This document shows positions 54,052 through 61,775 of a stretch of DNA of 64,000 nt, piece by piece. The notes under the pieces were generated by a model. That model did not search any database. It saw nothing but the letters and a program-made list of their open reading frames with translations, and had not been told where the DNA came from. Source of the DNA: JAAFIP01 sp963775085 (GTDB lineage Bacteria > Pseudomonadota > Gammaproteobacteria > Burkholderiales > Burkholderiaceae_C); NCBI GenBank assembly GCA_963775085.1, contig CAVZHO010000011.1, forward strand, positions 62,001 through 126,000, read 5' to 3'. The position numbers and the translations under genes were made by a program. Within the stretch, counting starts at the first letter, position 1. The number at the start of each line of letters is the position of its first letter.

Positions 54052-54089
54052 GTACAAACCACGTGAGGGTACAACGTGTCCGCAAAAAC

Positions 54090-55658
54090 TCAAGGCCGAT
54101 GCACCAGGCTGCGCCATTTCAACCCAGCAGCCCACAGCGCTGCAAAATAAATAGCTGCTCCCGCCACCACAGCAAGGGCCAGCAAACCCATACGCTGGAA
54201 GATGTGGGTTTGCAGCGTGACCCAGTTCACCGCCGTGCTAGCCCACATCAAAAATACCGCCAGCAGCGCACTGGCAGCCAGCACCTGCAGCATGTAGCGG
54301 CCCCAGCCGGGACGCGGGGTGTAGACTTTGCTTTTGAGCAGGCCCGTGAGCAGCCAGCCCGCATTGAGCAGCGCACCCAGACCAATCGACAAAGCCAGCC
54401 CCGCGTGGCGTAGCTGCGGCACCAGCACCACGTTCAGCACCTGGGTAAACAGCAGCACCACGATGGCGATTTTGACCGGGGTTTTGATGTCCTGCTTGGC
54501 ATAGTAGGCCGAGGCCAGCACCTTGATGGCCACCAGGCCCAGCAGGCCCGCACCATAGCCCATCAGCGCGCTGGCCACCTGGGGCACGTCACTGCCCTTA
54601 AATGCGCCGTAGTGGTAGAGCACCGCCACCAGCGGCTGGGCAAAGGTTAGCAGCGCCACCGCGCTGGGCACGGCCATCAGCAGCACCAGGCGCAGGCCCC
54701 AGTCGATCATGTTGGAGTACGCATCGGCCTGCCCCGCGCCGCGCGCGGCGGCGAGTTGCGGCATCAGCACCACGCCCAGCGCCACGCCCAGCAGGGCGGT
54801 GGGGAATTCCATCAAACGGTCGGCGTAGGTCAGCCAGCTGACCGAGCCAGTGACCAGGTGCGAGGCAATTTGCGTGTTGATGAGCAGCGAGATCTGCGCC
54901 ACGCTGACACCCAGGAGGGCGGGCAGCATCAGTTTAGCTATATCTTTTATAGCTGGTTGTGACCAGTAGTCGCGGACTACAGCCCATTTGAACGATATTT
55001 TTGGGAGTAAACCCAATTTACTCAACGCAGGCAGTTGCACCCCCAGTTGCAGCAGACCCCCCAGCATCACACCGCCCGCCACGGCGTAGATGGGCTCGAT
55101 ACCCAGGCGCTGGAACCACGGCGCACCAAACCATGCAGCAGCAATCATCGCCAGATTCAGCAGCACCGGCGTGGCGGCAGGCACGGCAAACTTCTTCCAG
55201 GTATTGAGCACGCCGGACGACAGAGCGACCAGGGACATGAAGGCGATGTAGGGGAACATCCAGCGCGTCATCACCACGGCGGCCTCAAAGCCCTGCGGGT
55301 TTTGCTGCAGGCCACTGGCCATGGCGTACACCAGCACGGGGGCCAGCAGCACGCCCAGCACACTGGTGGCCAGCAGCGCCCAGGCCAGTACGGTGGCTAC
55401 CTTGTCGATCAGCAGTTTGGTGGCAGCGTCGCCATCACGCGCCTTGCTGGCGGCCAGCACGGGCACAAAGGCCTGGCTGAACGCGCCTTCGGCAAACAGG
55501 CGGCGCAGCAGGTTGGGAATGCGAAAAGCCACGTTAAACGCGTCGGTCATGGCGCTGGCACCAAAGATGGAGGCCATCAACAGTTCGCGCGCCAGGCCGG
55601 TGATGCGCGAGGCCAGGGTGAACAGCGAGACGATGGAGGCGGATTGAAGCAGGCTCAT
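54090..55658 (-). CDS. murJ: Lipid II flippase MurJ
   Basis: A 522-residue MOP-superfamily membrane protein with about 14 segments and the MurJ start SASIVSLFTLASRITGLARE and DAFNVAFRIPNLLRRLFAEG. It flips lipid II for peptidoglycan synthesis. The ATG at 55658 is preferred to an upstream start at 55742 that overlaps trmL-derived sequence. Residues about 224-241 (AVVRDYWSQPAIKDIAK) come from an antisense copy of repeat A, in a loop region. The first 73 codons are duplicated at 57020-57238. Confidence 0.93.
   Translation of the reverse strand: MSLLQSASIVSLFTLASRITGLARELLMASIFGASAMTDAFNVAFRIPNLLRRLFAEGAFSQAFVPVLAASKARDGDAATKLLIDKVATVLAWALLATSVLGVLLAPVLVYAMASGLQQNPQGFEAAVVMTRWMFPYIAFMSLVALSSGVLNTWKKFAVPAATPVLLNLAMIAAAWFGAPWFQRLGIEPIYAVAGGVMLGGLLQLGVQLPALSKLGLLPKISFKWAVVRDYWSQPAIKDIAKLMLPALLGVSVAQISLLINTQIASHLVTGSVSWLTYADRLMEFPTALLGVALGVVLMPQLAAARGAGQADAYSNMIDWGLRLVLLMAVPSAVALLTFAQPLVAVLYHYGAFKGSDVPQVASALMGYGAGLLGLVAIKVLASAYYAKQDIKTPVKIAIVVLLFTQVLNVVLVPQLRHAGLALSIGLGALLNAGWLLTGLLKSKVYTPRPGWGRYMLQVLAASALLAVFLMWASTAVNWVTLQTHIFQRMGLLALAVVAGAAIYFAALWAAGLKWRSLVHRP
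54936..54990 (+). repeat. Dispersed repeat A, antisense copy inside murJ
   Basis: It reads TAGCTATATCTTTTATAGCT, GGTTGTGACC, GCGGACTACAGCCCATTTG. Confidence 0.82.
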
Positions 55659-55870
55659 GGAACAAAAAGTTTGCGCTAAGTGTAATGGGCTGGCTGGAGC
55701 CGACTGCCGGTGCCGACTGGAGGTCGCCGCTGTAGGGGACAATCAGCGCATGTTTAACGTCGTTTTAGTGCACCCCGAAATCCCGCCCAACACCGGTAGC
55801 ATCATCCGCCTGTGTGCCAACACCGGTTGCGCCCTGCACCTGATTGAGCCGCTGGGCTGGACTACCACGA
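55440..55870. repeat. Duplicated murJ/trmL boundary, copy 1
   Basis: It matches 57020-57487 with only about eight substitutions seen, except for a 37-bp deletion near its right end. Homology stops at ACTACCACGA (55861-55870). Confidence 0.93.
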
Positions 55871-55905
55871 CCCTTCTACGTTATTCATTTTTCACCTCAG
55901 TTTAG
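55750..55905 (+). pseudogene. Truncated trmL copy
   Basis: It starts like trmL (MFNVVLVHPEIPPNTG) but after EPLG runs out of frame into unrelated sequence and stops after 51 residues. Relative to the intact copy it lacks 37 bp between two GGGCT repeats, then shares another 17 bases before homology ends. It cannot make an active SPOUT methyltransferase. Confidence 0.92.
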
Positions 55906-55961
55906 ACTGCCTGTATTGATAATTGCTGTTTCCGTCGATTTAGGTTGCCACGTTCAAAGCA

Positions 55962-56384
55962 CTAGCCAGCGAAGTACAGTCCCACGCGATCCGTAGTCCA
56001 TGTGGCTACGCCCGCGCCAAAGAAGTCTGTATCTTCCGTCCATACAGCACACCCTAAAGCCATTGCACAAGCCAATACAGGCCAGTCGTTGGCATCCCGT
56101 AGTGCAATCCGTTTAAGAGCCGCATCTTTCTGGCTCTCGTAGAGCTCTAACTCCATGGGCTCGACGATGCTGACGAGCAAGTCAAGTACAGCCATCGCTG
56201 GCACACCTGACACACCGCGTTTTTGCAAAAGTGCGGGCAAGTATTTTCTGGCTTCTGCATATGCGCTATCGGGAGCGAAGAATTTGATAACCCCGGCATT
56301 TTCCATAAGCAGGTTACGAACACGAGTACCAAGCACGGCGCGAATCAAAATATTCGCATCCAAGACCAGTGTTTTTTTGCTCAT
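55962..56384 (-). CDS. PIN-domain toxin (VapC-like)
   Basis: A 140-residue PIN nuclease with the acidic set D9 (LDAN), E44, D97/D100 (RDANDW) and D118/D120 (TEDTDFFG). PIN toxins cut RNA, often tRNA. Its ATG overlaps the antitoxin stop (ATGA), which marks a toxin-antitoxin pair. Confidence 0.88.
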   Translation of the reverse strand: MSKKTLVLDANILIRAVLGTRVRNLLMENAGVIKFFAPDSAYAEARKYLPALLQKRGVSGVPAMAVLDLLVSIVEPMELELYESQKDAALKRIALRDANDWPVLACAMALGCAVWTEDTDFFGAGVATWTTDRVGLYFAG

Positions 56385-56674
56385 GCAGGCCGTACCTTGG
56401 CTTTACTGTGTGTAGCAGAAACTGATTTAGGTTTGCGTGCAATTTTAAAGTTTGCAACGATCTCTTCTACGTCTACGCCTTCTTTGGCCAGTAATTTGTC
56501 CAACACTAACCCCGCTTTGCGCAGCGCAGATAGGTCAGCATCTTCATGTGCCTGCGTAGGGATAAAAAATCCAATGGTGTGCCCGTGGCGGGTAATGGCT
56601 ACTGGCGTGTTGGAGGCGATGTAGTCGGCCATGTCAGCGCGAAACTCGCGGATGCCTACTTTGGTGGTTTCCAT
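56381..56674 (-). CDS. Phd/YefM-family antitoxin
   Basis: A 97-residue antitoxin with the Phd/YefM start KVGIREFRADMADYIASNTP and VAITRHGHTIGFF. The C-terminal half is basic and charged (KIARKPKSVSATHSKAKVRP) and would contact the toxin. Ribosome site AAGGAG is 6 bases upstream. The palindrome at 56705-56718 is a likely operator. Confidence 0.88.
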   Translation of the reverse strand: METTKVGIREFRADMADYIASNTPVAITRHGHTIGFFIPTQAHEDADLSALRKAGLVLDKLLAKEGVDVEEIVANFKIARKPKSVSATHSKAKVRPA

Positions 56675-56704
56675 AAAATGCTCCTTGATCCCTATTTGTG
56701 AATC

Positions 56705-56718
56705 AATGTGTACACATT
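56705..56718. promoter_or_regulatory. Candidate Phd/YefM operator palindrome
   Basis: AATGTGTACACATT is a perfect 14-bp palindrome with the TGTACA core known from YefM and Phd operators, 31 bases before the antitoxin start. Confidence 0.7.
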
Positions 56719-56779
56719 TTAATTGAAAAATGATCTGAGCGCAAATATTTTTTTACGTTGCTTTAGGTGATAACAACTT

Positions 56780-57019
56780 TCACTTCCCAGTTCCCACATT
56801 CAAAAACGGAATCGGTGCCCCCGGATAAATCGCCGTGGGCAGCGCGCCGTTCCACTTCTCGGCTTTGATTTTTTCCACCTCGATGCGGCGCAGCTCCAGC
56901 ACGTCTTTGTTTTGCACCAGCGCCGAGTTTTGCAAGCGCAGGGCTTCAGCCTGGGCTTTAGCGATGGTGAGGTTGGCATAGGCCGCTCCATTGGCGGCGT
57001 TGGCTTCGTCACCCGCTTA
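56780..57019 (-). pseudogene. 3' fragment of an SPFH/prohibitin-family gene
   Basis: The minus strand encodes about 75 residues of the family C-terminus: ANLTIAKAQAEALRLQNSAL, DVLELRRIEVEKIKAEKW, GAPIPFLN, then stop at 56780-56782. The 5' part is replaced by the murJ duplicate at the junction 57019/57020, so no intact gene is present. Confidence 0.85.
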
Positions 57020-57238
57020 CGCCTTGCTGGCGTCCAGCACGGGCACAAAGGCCTGGCTGAACGCGCCTTCGGCAAACAGGCGGCGCAGCAGGTTGGGAAT
57101 GCGAAAGGCCACGTTAAACGCATCGGTCATGGCGCTGGCACCAAAGATGGAGGCCATCAACAGTTCGCGCGCCAGGCCGGTGATGCGCGAGGCCAGGGTG
57201 AACAGCGAGACGATGGAGGCGGATTGAAGCAGGCTCAT
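57020..57238 (-). pseudogene. Truncated murJ copy (5' end only)
   Basis: It encodes MurJ residues 1-73 (MSLLQSASIVSLFTLASRIT to VPVLDASKA) and ends at a TAA exactly at the junction. It differs from the full gene at a few positions, for example Asp for Ala near the end. Confidence 0.92.
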
Positions 57239-57487
57239 GGAACAAAAAGTTTGCGCTAAGTGTAATGGGCTGGCTGGAGCCGACTGCCGGTGCCGACTGG
57301 AGGTCGCCTCTGTAGGGGACAATCAACGCATGTTTAACGTCGTTTTAGTGCACCCCGAAATCCCGCCCAACACCGGCAACATCATCCGCCTGTGCGCCAA
57401 CACCGGCTGCGCCCTGCACCTGATCGAGCCGCTGGGCTTTAGCATGGAAGACCGCTATATGCGCCGCGCCGGGCTGGACTACCACGA
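57020..57487. repeat. Duplicated murJ/trmL boundary, copy 2
   Basis: The second copy, with the intact trmL start on its right. See 55440-55870. Confidence 0.93.
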
Positions 57488-57800
57488 GTATGCGGATGTG
57501 AAATGCCATGCTTCCTGGGAGGCGTTTTTGGCGGCGGAGTCACCTGTGACAACCAGAATGTTTGCCATGACCACCCAGGGCAGCCACAGCGTCTTTGCGC
57601 AGGCGTTCGCTGCCGGGGACTGGCTGGTGTTTGGCTCGGAGACGGCGGGCTTACCCGTAGCGGTGCGCGAGTCGTTTGCCACCGCGCAAAGGCTGCGCCT
57701 GCCGATGATCGAAGGCCAGCGCAGCTTGAATTTATCCAACTCGGTGGCGGTAACGGTGTACGAGGCCTGGCGCCAATGCGGGCTGCTGCGGGGTGGGTGA
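57330..57800 (+). CDS. trmL: tRNA (cytidine(34)-2'-O)-methyltransferase
   Basis: A 156-residue SPOUT methyltransferase with HPEIPPNTGNIIRLCANTG, FGSETAGLP and IEGQRSLNLSNSVAVTVYEA, the three family motifs forming the knot and SAM site. It methylates the wobble base of tRNA-Leu isoacceptors. This copy is complete; the partial copy at 55750 is dead. Confidence 0.95.
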   Translation: MFNVVLVHPEIPPNTGNIIRLCANTGCALHLIEPLGFSMEDRYMRRAGLDYHEYADVKCHASWEAFLAAESPVTTRMFAMTTQGSHSVFAQAFAAGDWLVFGSETAGLPVAVRESFATAQRLRLPMIEGQRSLNLSNSVAVTVYEAWRQCGLLRGG

Positions 57801-57867
57801 GGGCCGGGGATAAAGCCGGGTGAAAGCGAAGCCCCTTTTCCAATGGCACAGCGTCCGGTCTGCGACA

Positions 57868-58647
57868 ATGACCGCTATGACCAGCTCTTTTTCCAGCGCC
57901 TCCACCGCGAACCACGCCGCAGACCCGGGCCCGCACAGCAACGCCGACCCGGCCGAGCTGGCCAAGTTTTCTGATCTGGCGCACCGTTGGTGGGACACAA
58001 CCAGCGAGTTCAAACCGCTGCACCAGATCAATCCGCTGCGGCTGGAGTGGCTGGACGCGCTAGCCCCGCTGCAAGGCAAAAGCGTGCTGGATGTGGGCTG
58101 TGGCGGTGGCATTTTGTCCGACAGCATGGCGCGCAAGGGCGCCACCGTGCTGGGCATTGACCTGGCCAGCAAGGCCCTGAAAGTGGCGCAACTGCATGCG
58201 CTGGAGGCGCAAACGCCCCGCGTGAGCTACCGCGAGATCAGCGCCGAGGTGCTGGCCGCCGAACGCAGCCACCTGCCACCGAGTGAAAAATACGACGTGG
58301 TGACCTGCATGGAAATGCTGGAGCATGTGCCCCAGCCCGCGCTGGTGGTGCAGGCCTGTGCTGACTTGGTCAAACCTGGCGGCTGGGTGTTTTTTAGCAC
58401 CATCAACAGAAACCCCAAGGCCTGGCTGCTGGCCGTGGTGGGGGCCGAGTATGTGCTGAACCTGCTGCCCAAGGGCACCCACGACTACGCCAAATTCATC
58501 CGGCCCAGCGAGCTGGCCGGGCAGATCCGCCATGCAGGCCTGGACTTGCGCGACAGTAAGGGCTTACAGTACAACCCCCTCACCCAGCGCTACTGGCTGA
58601 ACCAGGATACCAGCGTCAATTACCTGTATGCCAGCCAAAAGCCGTAA
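57868..58647 (+). CDS. ubiG: Ubiquinone biosynthesis O-methyltransferase UbiG
   Basis: A 259-residue SAM-dependent methyltransferase performing both O-methylations of ubiquinone synthesis. FSDLAHRWWDTTSEFKPLHQ, VLDVGCGGGILSDSMA (SAM) and STINRNPKAWLLAVVGAEYV are UbiG-specific. The start may be 57868 or 57877. It is followed 4 bp later by gph, a conserved pair. Confidence 0.95.
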   Translation: MTAMTSSFSSASTANHAADPGPHSNADPAELAKFSDLAHRWWDTTSEFKPLHQINPLRLEWLDALAPLQGKSVLDVGCGGGILSDSMARKGATVLGIDLASKALKVAQLHALEAQTPRVSYREISAEVLAAERSHLPPSEKYDVVTCMEMLEHVPQPALVVQACADLVKPGGWVFFSTINRNPKAWLLAVVGAEYVLNLLPKGTHDYAKFIRPSELAGQIRHAGLDLRDSKGLQYNPLTQRYWLNQDTSVNYLYASQKP

Positions 58648-58651
58648 CTTC

Positions 58652-59329
58652 ATGCCCCTGCCCCAGGCGATCTTTTTTGACCTGGACGGCACCCTGATCG
58701 ACAGCGCCCCCGACCTGGGCGCAGCCGCCGACAAAATGCGCACCGACCGCGGCCTGCCCTCCTTGCCGCTGGCGCTGTACCGCCCGATGGCCGGGGCCGG
58801 TGCGCGTGGCATGCTGCATATCGGCTTTGGCATGGCACCGACCCACGCCGACTTTGCGGCCATGAAAGAAGAGTTTTTTCAAAACTACGAGGCCGCCCTG
58901 ACCGAGCGCACCCGCGTGTTTGATGGTGTGGCCCAGCTACTGGCCAGCCTGCAAAGCCAGGGCATTGCCTGGGGCATCGTCACCAACAAGTCCAGACGCT
59001 TTACCGACCCGATTGCCCGTCAAATGCCGCTCTTGCACGCCGCCTGCGCCGTGGTCAGCGGCGACACCACGCCGCACGCCAAGCCGCATCCCGCCCCGGT
59101 GCTGGAGGCCGCCCGCATCGCCGGCTACGCCCCCGCGCGCTGCTGGTACGTGGGCGACGACAAGCGCGACATCGACGCCGGCCGCGCCGCCGGCATGCAC
59201 AGCATTGCCGCCGCCTGGGGCTACTTGGGCGAGCACGCGCTGGACAGCTGGGGGGCCGACGCGGTGGCCCATGCGCCGGACGACCTGCTGGCCTGGTTGG
59301 CACCCAACGGCAGTGCTGCGGGAGCGTAA
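58652..59329 (+). CDS. gph: Phosphoglycolate phosphatase
   Basis: A 225-residue HAD-IA phosphatase with nucleophile FFDLDGTLIDSAPDLGAAAD, the VTNKS motif, and WYVGDDKRDIDAGRAAGM (metal site). Phosphoglycolate from DNA repair or photorespiration is the likely substrate; the ubiG-gph pairing supports this over other HAD enzymes. The start at 58652 follows the ubiG stop; an upstream ATG at 58628 would overlap it. Confidence 0.88.
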   Translation: MPLPQAIFFDLDGTLIDSAPDLGAAADKMRTDRGLPSLPLALYRPMAGAGARGMLHIGFGMAPTHADFAAMKEEFFQNYEAALTERTRVFDGVAQLLASLQSQGIAWGIVTNKSRRFTDPIARQMPLLHAACAVVSGDTTPHAKPHPAPVLEAARIAGYAPARCWYVGDDKRDIDAGRAAGMHSIAAAWGYLGEHALDSWGADAVAHAPDDLLAWLAPNGSAAGA

Positions 59330-59334
59330 AGACC

Positions 59335-59877
59335 ATGCCACATCCCTGCGCAATAGGCCAATTGGCTAGGTATGCGCAGCGGTTTTGCAAAATAATTGCT
59401 ATATATTTCATAGCTGCTTACGTCCACACGGCATGGACTATGCCGTGTTTTGATGATAAAAACCTGAGTGCATCGCGGGCGGAGCCTGCGCAGGCCACAC
59501 TGGTCTATGTCTGGTCGCCACGCATGGTGTTGTCGGCCCAGCATGCAGCCAGTGCCCTGCGCCAAGCGCACCAGCAGGGCCTGGCCTTTGTGGCCGTGCA
59601 CGATGCGCGGGTGCCTGGCGATGAGCTGCAAGCGGCCTTGGCACGCCTGGCCAGTACGCCCGATGCCATCTGGTTACCCAGCGTCCAAGCCCTGTCTGCC
59701 AGCCAGAGCCTGTGCGCCGCCACGCTGATCGCGCGCGACGCCTTGCGCCACTTTCCCACGGCCTTTGTGGTGCAGGCCAGCGGCCTGGTGCACCGCCACG
59801 CCATTGTCGGGGCCATGCCGGAGGCGGCCTGGGCGCACAGCATTGCGTTGCGTTTGCGCAGCGAGGCAGCGCCATGA
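59335..59877 (+). CDS. Hypothetical exported or membrane-anchored protein
   Basis: A 180-residue protein of no recognised family. Residues 20-39 form a hydrophobic stretch (IIAIYFIAAYVHTAWTMPCF) encoded by repeat A and could be a signal peptide or anchor. The mature part has an alternating beta-alpha look (LVYVWSPRMVLSAQHAASAL, FVAVHDARVP), somewhat thioredoxin-like but without a CxxC. Its stop overlaps the next gene start (ATGA), so the two probably act together. Confidence 0.65.
   Translation: MPHPCAIGQLARYAQRFCKIIAIYFIAAYVHTAWTMPCFDDKNLSASRAEPAQATLVYVWSPRMVLSAQHAASALRQAHQQGLAFVAVHDARVPGDELQAALARLASTPDAIWLPSVQALSASQSLCAATLIARDALRHFPTAFVVQASGLVHRHAIVGAMPEAAWAHSIALRLRSEAAP
59394..59450 (+). 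repeat. Dispersed repeat A, copy encoding N-terminal hydrophobic segment
   Basis: It reads ATTGCTATATATTTCATAGC, TGCTTACGTCC, GCATGGACTATGCCGTGTTT. Confidence 0.88.
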
Positions 59878-61178
59878 CGGGTTTGCAGCGCACTATTATT
59901 TTTATAGCATCTTATGTCCTGGTGACATGGACTATGGGCCAAAATGCCCCTCAAAATCCGCCCCCAGAGCAGTGCATACCGCAAAACACCTTTACCGCGC
60001 TGTCCCCCGCCCTGGTAGGCCAGCAAACCGATGCCTATGGCACCAGCCGGGTGTCATTGGGCAGCTACGAGCGCATCAGCCCCGACGGTCGCTTTGTACT
60101 GCGCAGCTTCTCGGGCGGGCGCCTGGGCGAGGTGAGTTTGATCGAGCTCGATGCCGCTGGCCAGGTGGTCGCCGCCTACGACACGCCACTGACCAATGAG
60201 GCCTTTCCGGTGCAGGGCAGCTGGCGCTACCTGGTGGATGTCAATGGCGACCACTACACTTTCAGTAGCCTGCTGCGCAATAACAGCAGGAGTAAACAGG
60301 CTATAAAGCCAGTGTTTCGCGGCGGTATGACGGGTTTTTACGCCGCCGCCGCAGAGCTGCCCTTTGACCCTGCACACGACAAACCCGGCCAGGTGCGCAT
60401 TCGCTCCATGAGCTGGCCCAACGCCGCTGGCGATGGCGAAACTCAGGGCAAGGGCTCTTTGGTAGCCCGCACGATCGAGGTGGACACCGCCCGCCAGCGC
60501 ATCACGGCCGACAGCGGAAACGTGTACCTGTGCGGCCAGCGCTGGCGCGAAGACGGCACCTTGTACGCCCTGCCCATGCTCAGCGTGGATGGCCTGGAGT
60601 TTGCCGCCCTGCCGCAAATGCCGGTGAAAGGCGAGCCAACCATGCGTATTTTCAGCTTTGGCGATGTCCCCGGCACACCCGGCACGGGTTGCGAGCCGCA
60701 GGCGGCGTTTGGTTTCTCCAGCGGTAAAACCATTTTTGGCTTTCCGCCAGCCCGTGCCGATGGTAAAAACAACCCCGCTGATCTGGCCTACGAATACCAA
60801 GGCCAGGCCTGGTGGTACCACCGGGGACAGGGTATGGGGGAGGGGCAGCGCTTCAACATCGCCCCTTTTTATGATGAGCACTTGCGCACCTACCTCAGCG
60901 CAAGCGCCTTCCCTGGCATTACCCGCGATGGCCGCATTGTCTATGGTGCCACCGAGAGCGTCTGTCCCGCCCCCACCCCCGGCCAGCCGCCCAAGCCCTG
61001 TACCGAGCGTGCAGGCTACGTCACCACCGACCCCTACCAAAGCAACGCCTACCAGCAGTTTTTAAGGCAGCACAGGGGGCCAGCGCGCAGGCAATGCATT
61101 ACCCATGGGGATATAGCGCGTGAGCGGGCGGCGTTTGCCAAACAGCAGGGCTTAACGCTACAGCAGCGTCTGCAATAG
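59874..61178 (+). CDS. Hypothetical exported protein with repeat-encoded signal peptide
   Basis: A 434-residue protein. Residues 7-22 (IIFIASYVLVTWTMGQ) come from repeat A and form the signal-peptide core. The rest looks like a beta-rich, propeller-like secreted domain (RISPDGRFVLRSFSGGRLGE, SFGDVPGTPGTGCE) with a Pro-rich Cys pair near residue 370-380. No family recognised. The ATG at 59874 overlaps the previous stop; a longer frame from 59712 runs through the upstream gene and is rejected. Confidence 0.7.
   Translation: MTGLQRTIIFIASYVLVTWTMGQNAPQNPPPEQCIPQNTFTALSPALVGQQTDAYGTSRVSLGSYERISPDGRFVLRSFSGGRLGEVSLIELDAAGQVVAAYDTPLTNEAFPVQGSWRYLVDVNGDHYTFSSLLRNNSRSKQAIKPVFRGGMTGFYAAAAELPFDPAHDKPGQVRIRSMSWPNAAGDGETQGKGSLVARTIEVDTARQRITADSGNVYLCGQRWREDGTLYALPMLSVDGLEFAALPQMPVKGEPTMRIFSFGDVPGTPGTGCEPQAAFGFSSGKTIFGFPPARADGKNNPADLAYEYQGQAWWYHRGQGMGEGQRFNIAPFYDEHLRTYLSASAFPGITRDGRIVYGATESVCPAPTPGQPPKPCTERAGYVTTDPYQSNAYQQFLRQHRGPARRQCITHGDIARERAAFAKQQGLTLQQRLQ
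59893..59940 (+). repeat. Dispersed repeat A, copy encoding signal peptide
   Basis: It reads CTATTATTTTTATAGCATCT, TATGTCCTGG, TGACATGGACTATGGGCC. Confidence 0.88.
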
Positions 61179-61218
61179 CTCATTGCCCGTCAATTCAACG
61201 CTATTTCAGCCCACCCCC

Positions 61219-61245
61219 TTGAAATACCGCACATAGGCGTAAAAT
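61219..61245 (+). promoter_or_regulatory. ssrA promoter
   Basis: TTGAAA (61219-61224) and TAAAAT (61240-61245) are 15 bp apart and end 11 bases before the tmRNA 5' end. Confidence 0.65.
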
Positions 61246-61256
61246 ACGCGCTACAC

Positions 61257-61642
61257 GGGGTTGTACTGGTTTCGACGAGGATTAGACGCTTTGTGGTGCA
61301 TGTCGAGCTGAATGTGCTCGTTAAACAAATTCAAACAAACTAACTGCAAACGACGAACGTTTCGCACTCGCAGCTTAATCGCTGAGAGGCTTGCAACATC
61401 TCTCCGGTGGGGTGGGCAAAGGGGTTTTAGGGCAACTTAAGATTTCTCGGCTGCAAGCTTATTTACACCGGATGGCTCTGCACTGGGTGGCTTAGTGTGG
61501 GGCGAGAAAATAGGCTACTGGTCTGGTGTGTAGCGTGCCTCTGCGCGACACATTGGGCGAGACACAAATCAGTGGGCTACACATGTAGATCTGCAAGGAA
61601 AAAGGTTTTCGGACGCGGGTTCAATTCCCGCCAACTCCACCA
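61257..61642 (+). ncRNA. ssrA: Transfer-messenger RNA (tmRNA)
   Basis: A 386-nt one-piece tmRNA. The 5' end GGGGTTG pairs with CAACTCC near the 3' end, which carries an encoded CCA. The T-arm lies in GGTTCAATTCCCGCC. The tag frame (61346-61378) gives ANDERFALAA then TAA, a betaproteobacterial tag. It rescues stalled ribosomes with SmpB. The 3' end is a known integration site for genomic islands. Confidence 0.97.
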
Positions 61643-61648
61643 TCATTC

Positions 61649-61681
61649 AAAAAGGCCCGGATAACCCCGGGCCTTTTTCTT
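61649..61681 (+). terminator. Rho-independent terminator of ssrA
   Basis: The stem AAGGCCCGG/CCGGGCCTT is followed by TTTTTC. Confidence 0.92.
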
Positions 61682-61775
61682 TTTGGATAGCGCCAAATTC
61701 TCTGAAAATAGCTCAAAGATAGGGTTAAATCTGCAATGCAATCAGGCAACAAGCTCGTAAGCATCTGACACACCC

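Larger units (their letters stand above)
52053..54089. other. Gene-poor, AT-richer region with decayed ORFs
   Basis: About 2 kb without a well-supported gene. It holds short ORFs with protein-like stretches, for example RYPYDELRMIGLVPEGITLH (minus strand, 52365-52610) and the entries below. It also has a small hairpin TGTCCC/GGGACA (53322-53342), a hairpin element copy at the right end, and a short match to repeat A (ATAGCTGCC near 52659). Base use differs from the flanking genes. It looks like an old insertion or a decayed gene set. Confidence 0.6.

Noticed and set aside
55657..55742. A frame that joins trmL to upstream CNGLAGADCRC-type residues at both copies
   Set aside because: It lies in the promoter interval between murJ and trmL and has no ribosome site. 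The ATG at 55750 or 57330 begins the known family.
61643..61775. Attachment site duplicate of the tmRNA 3' end
   Set aside because: No second copy of GGTTCAATTCCCGCC was seen within the window.
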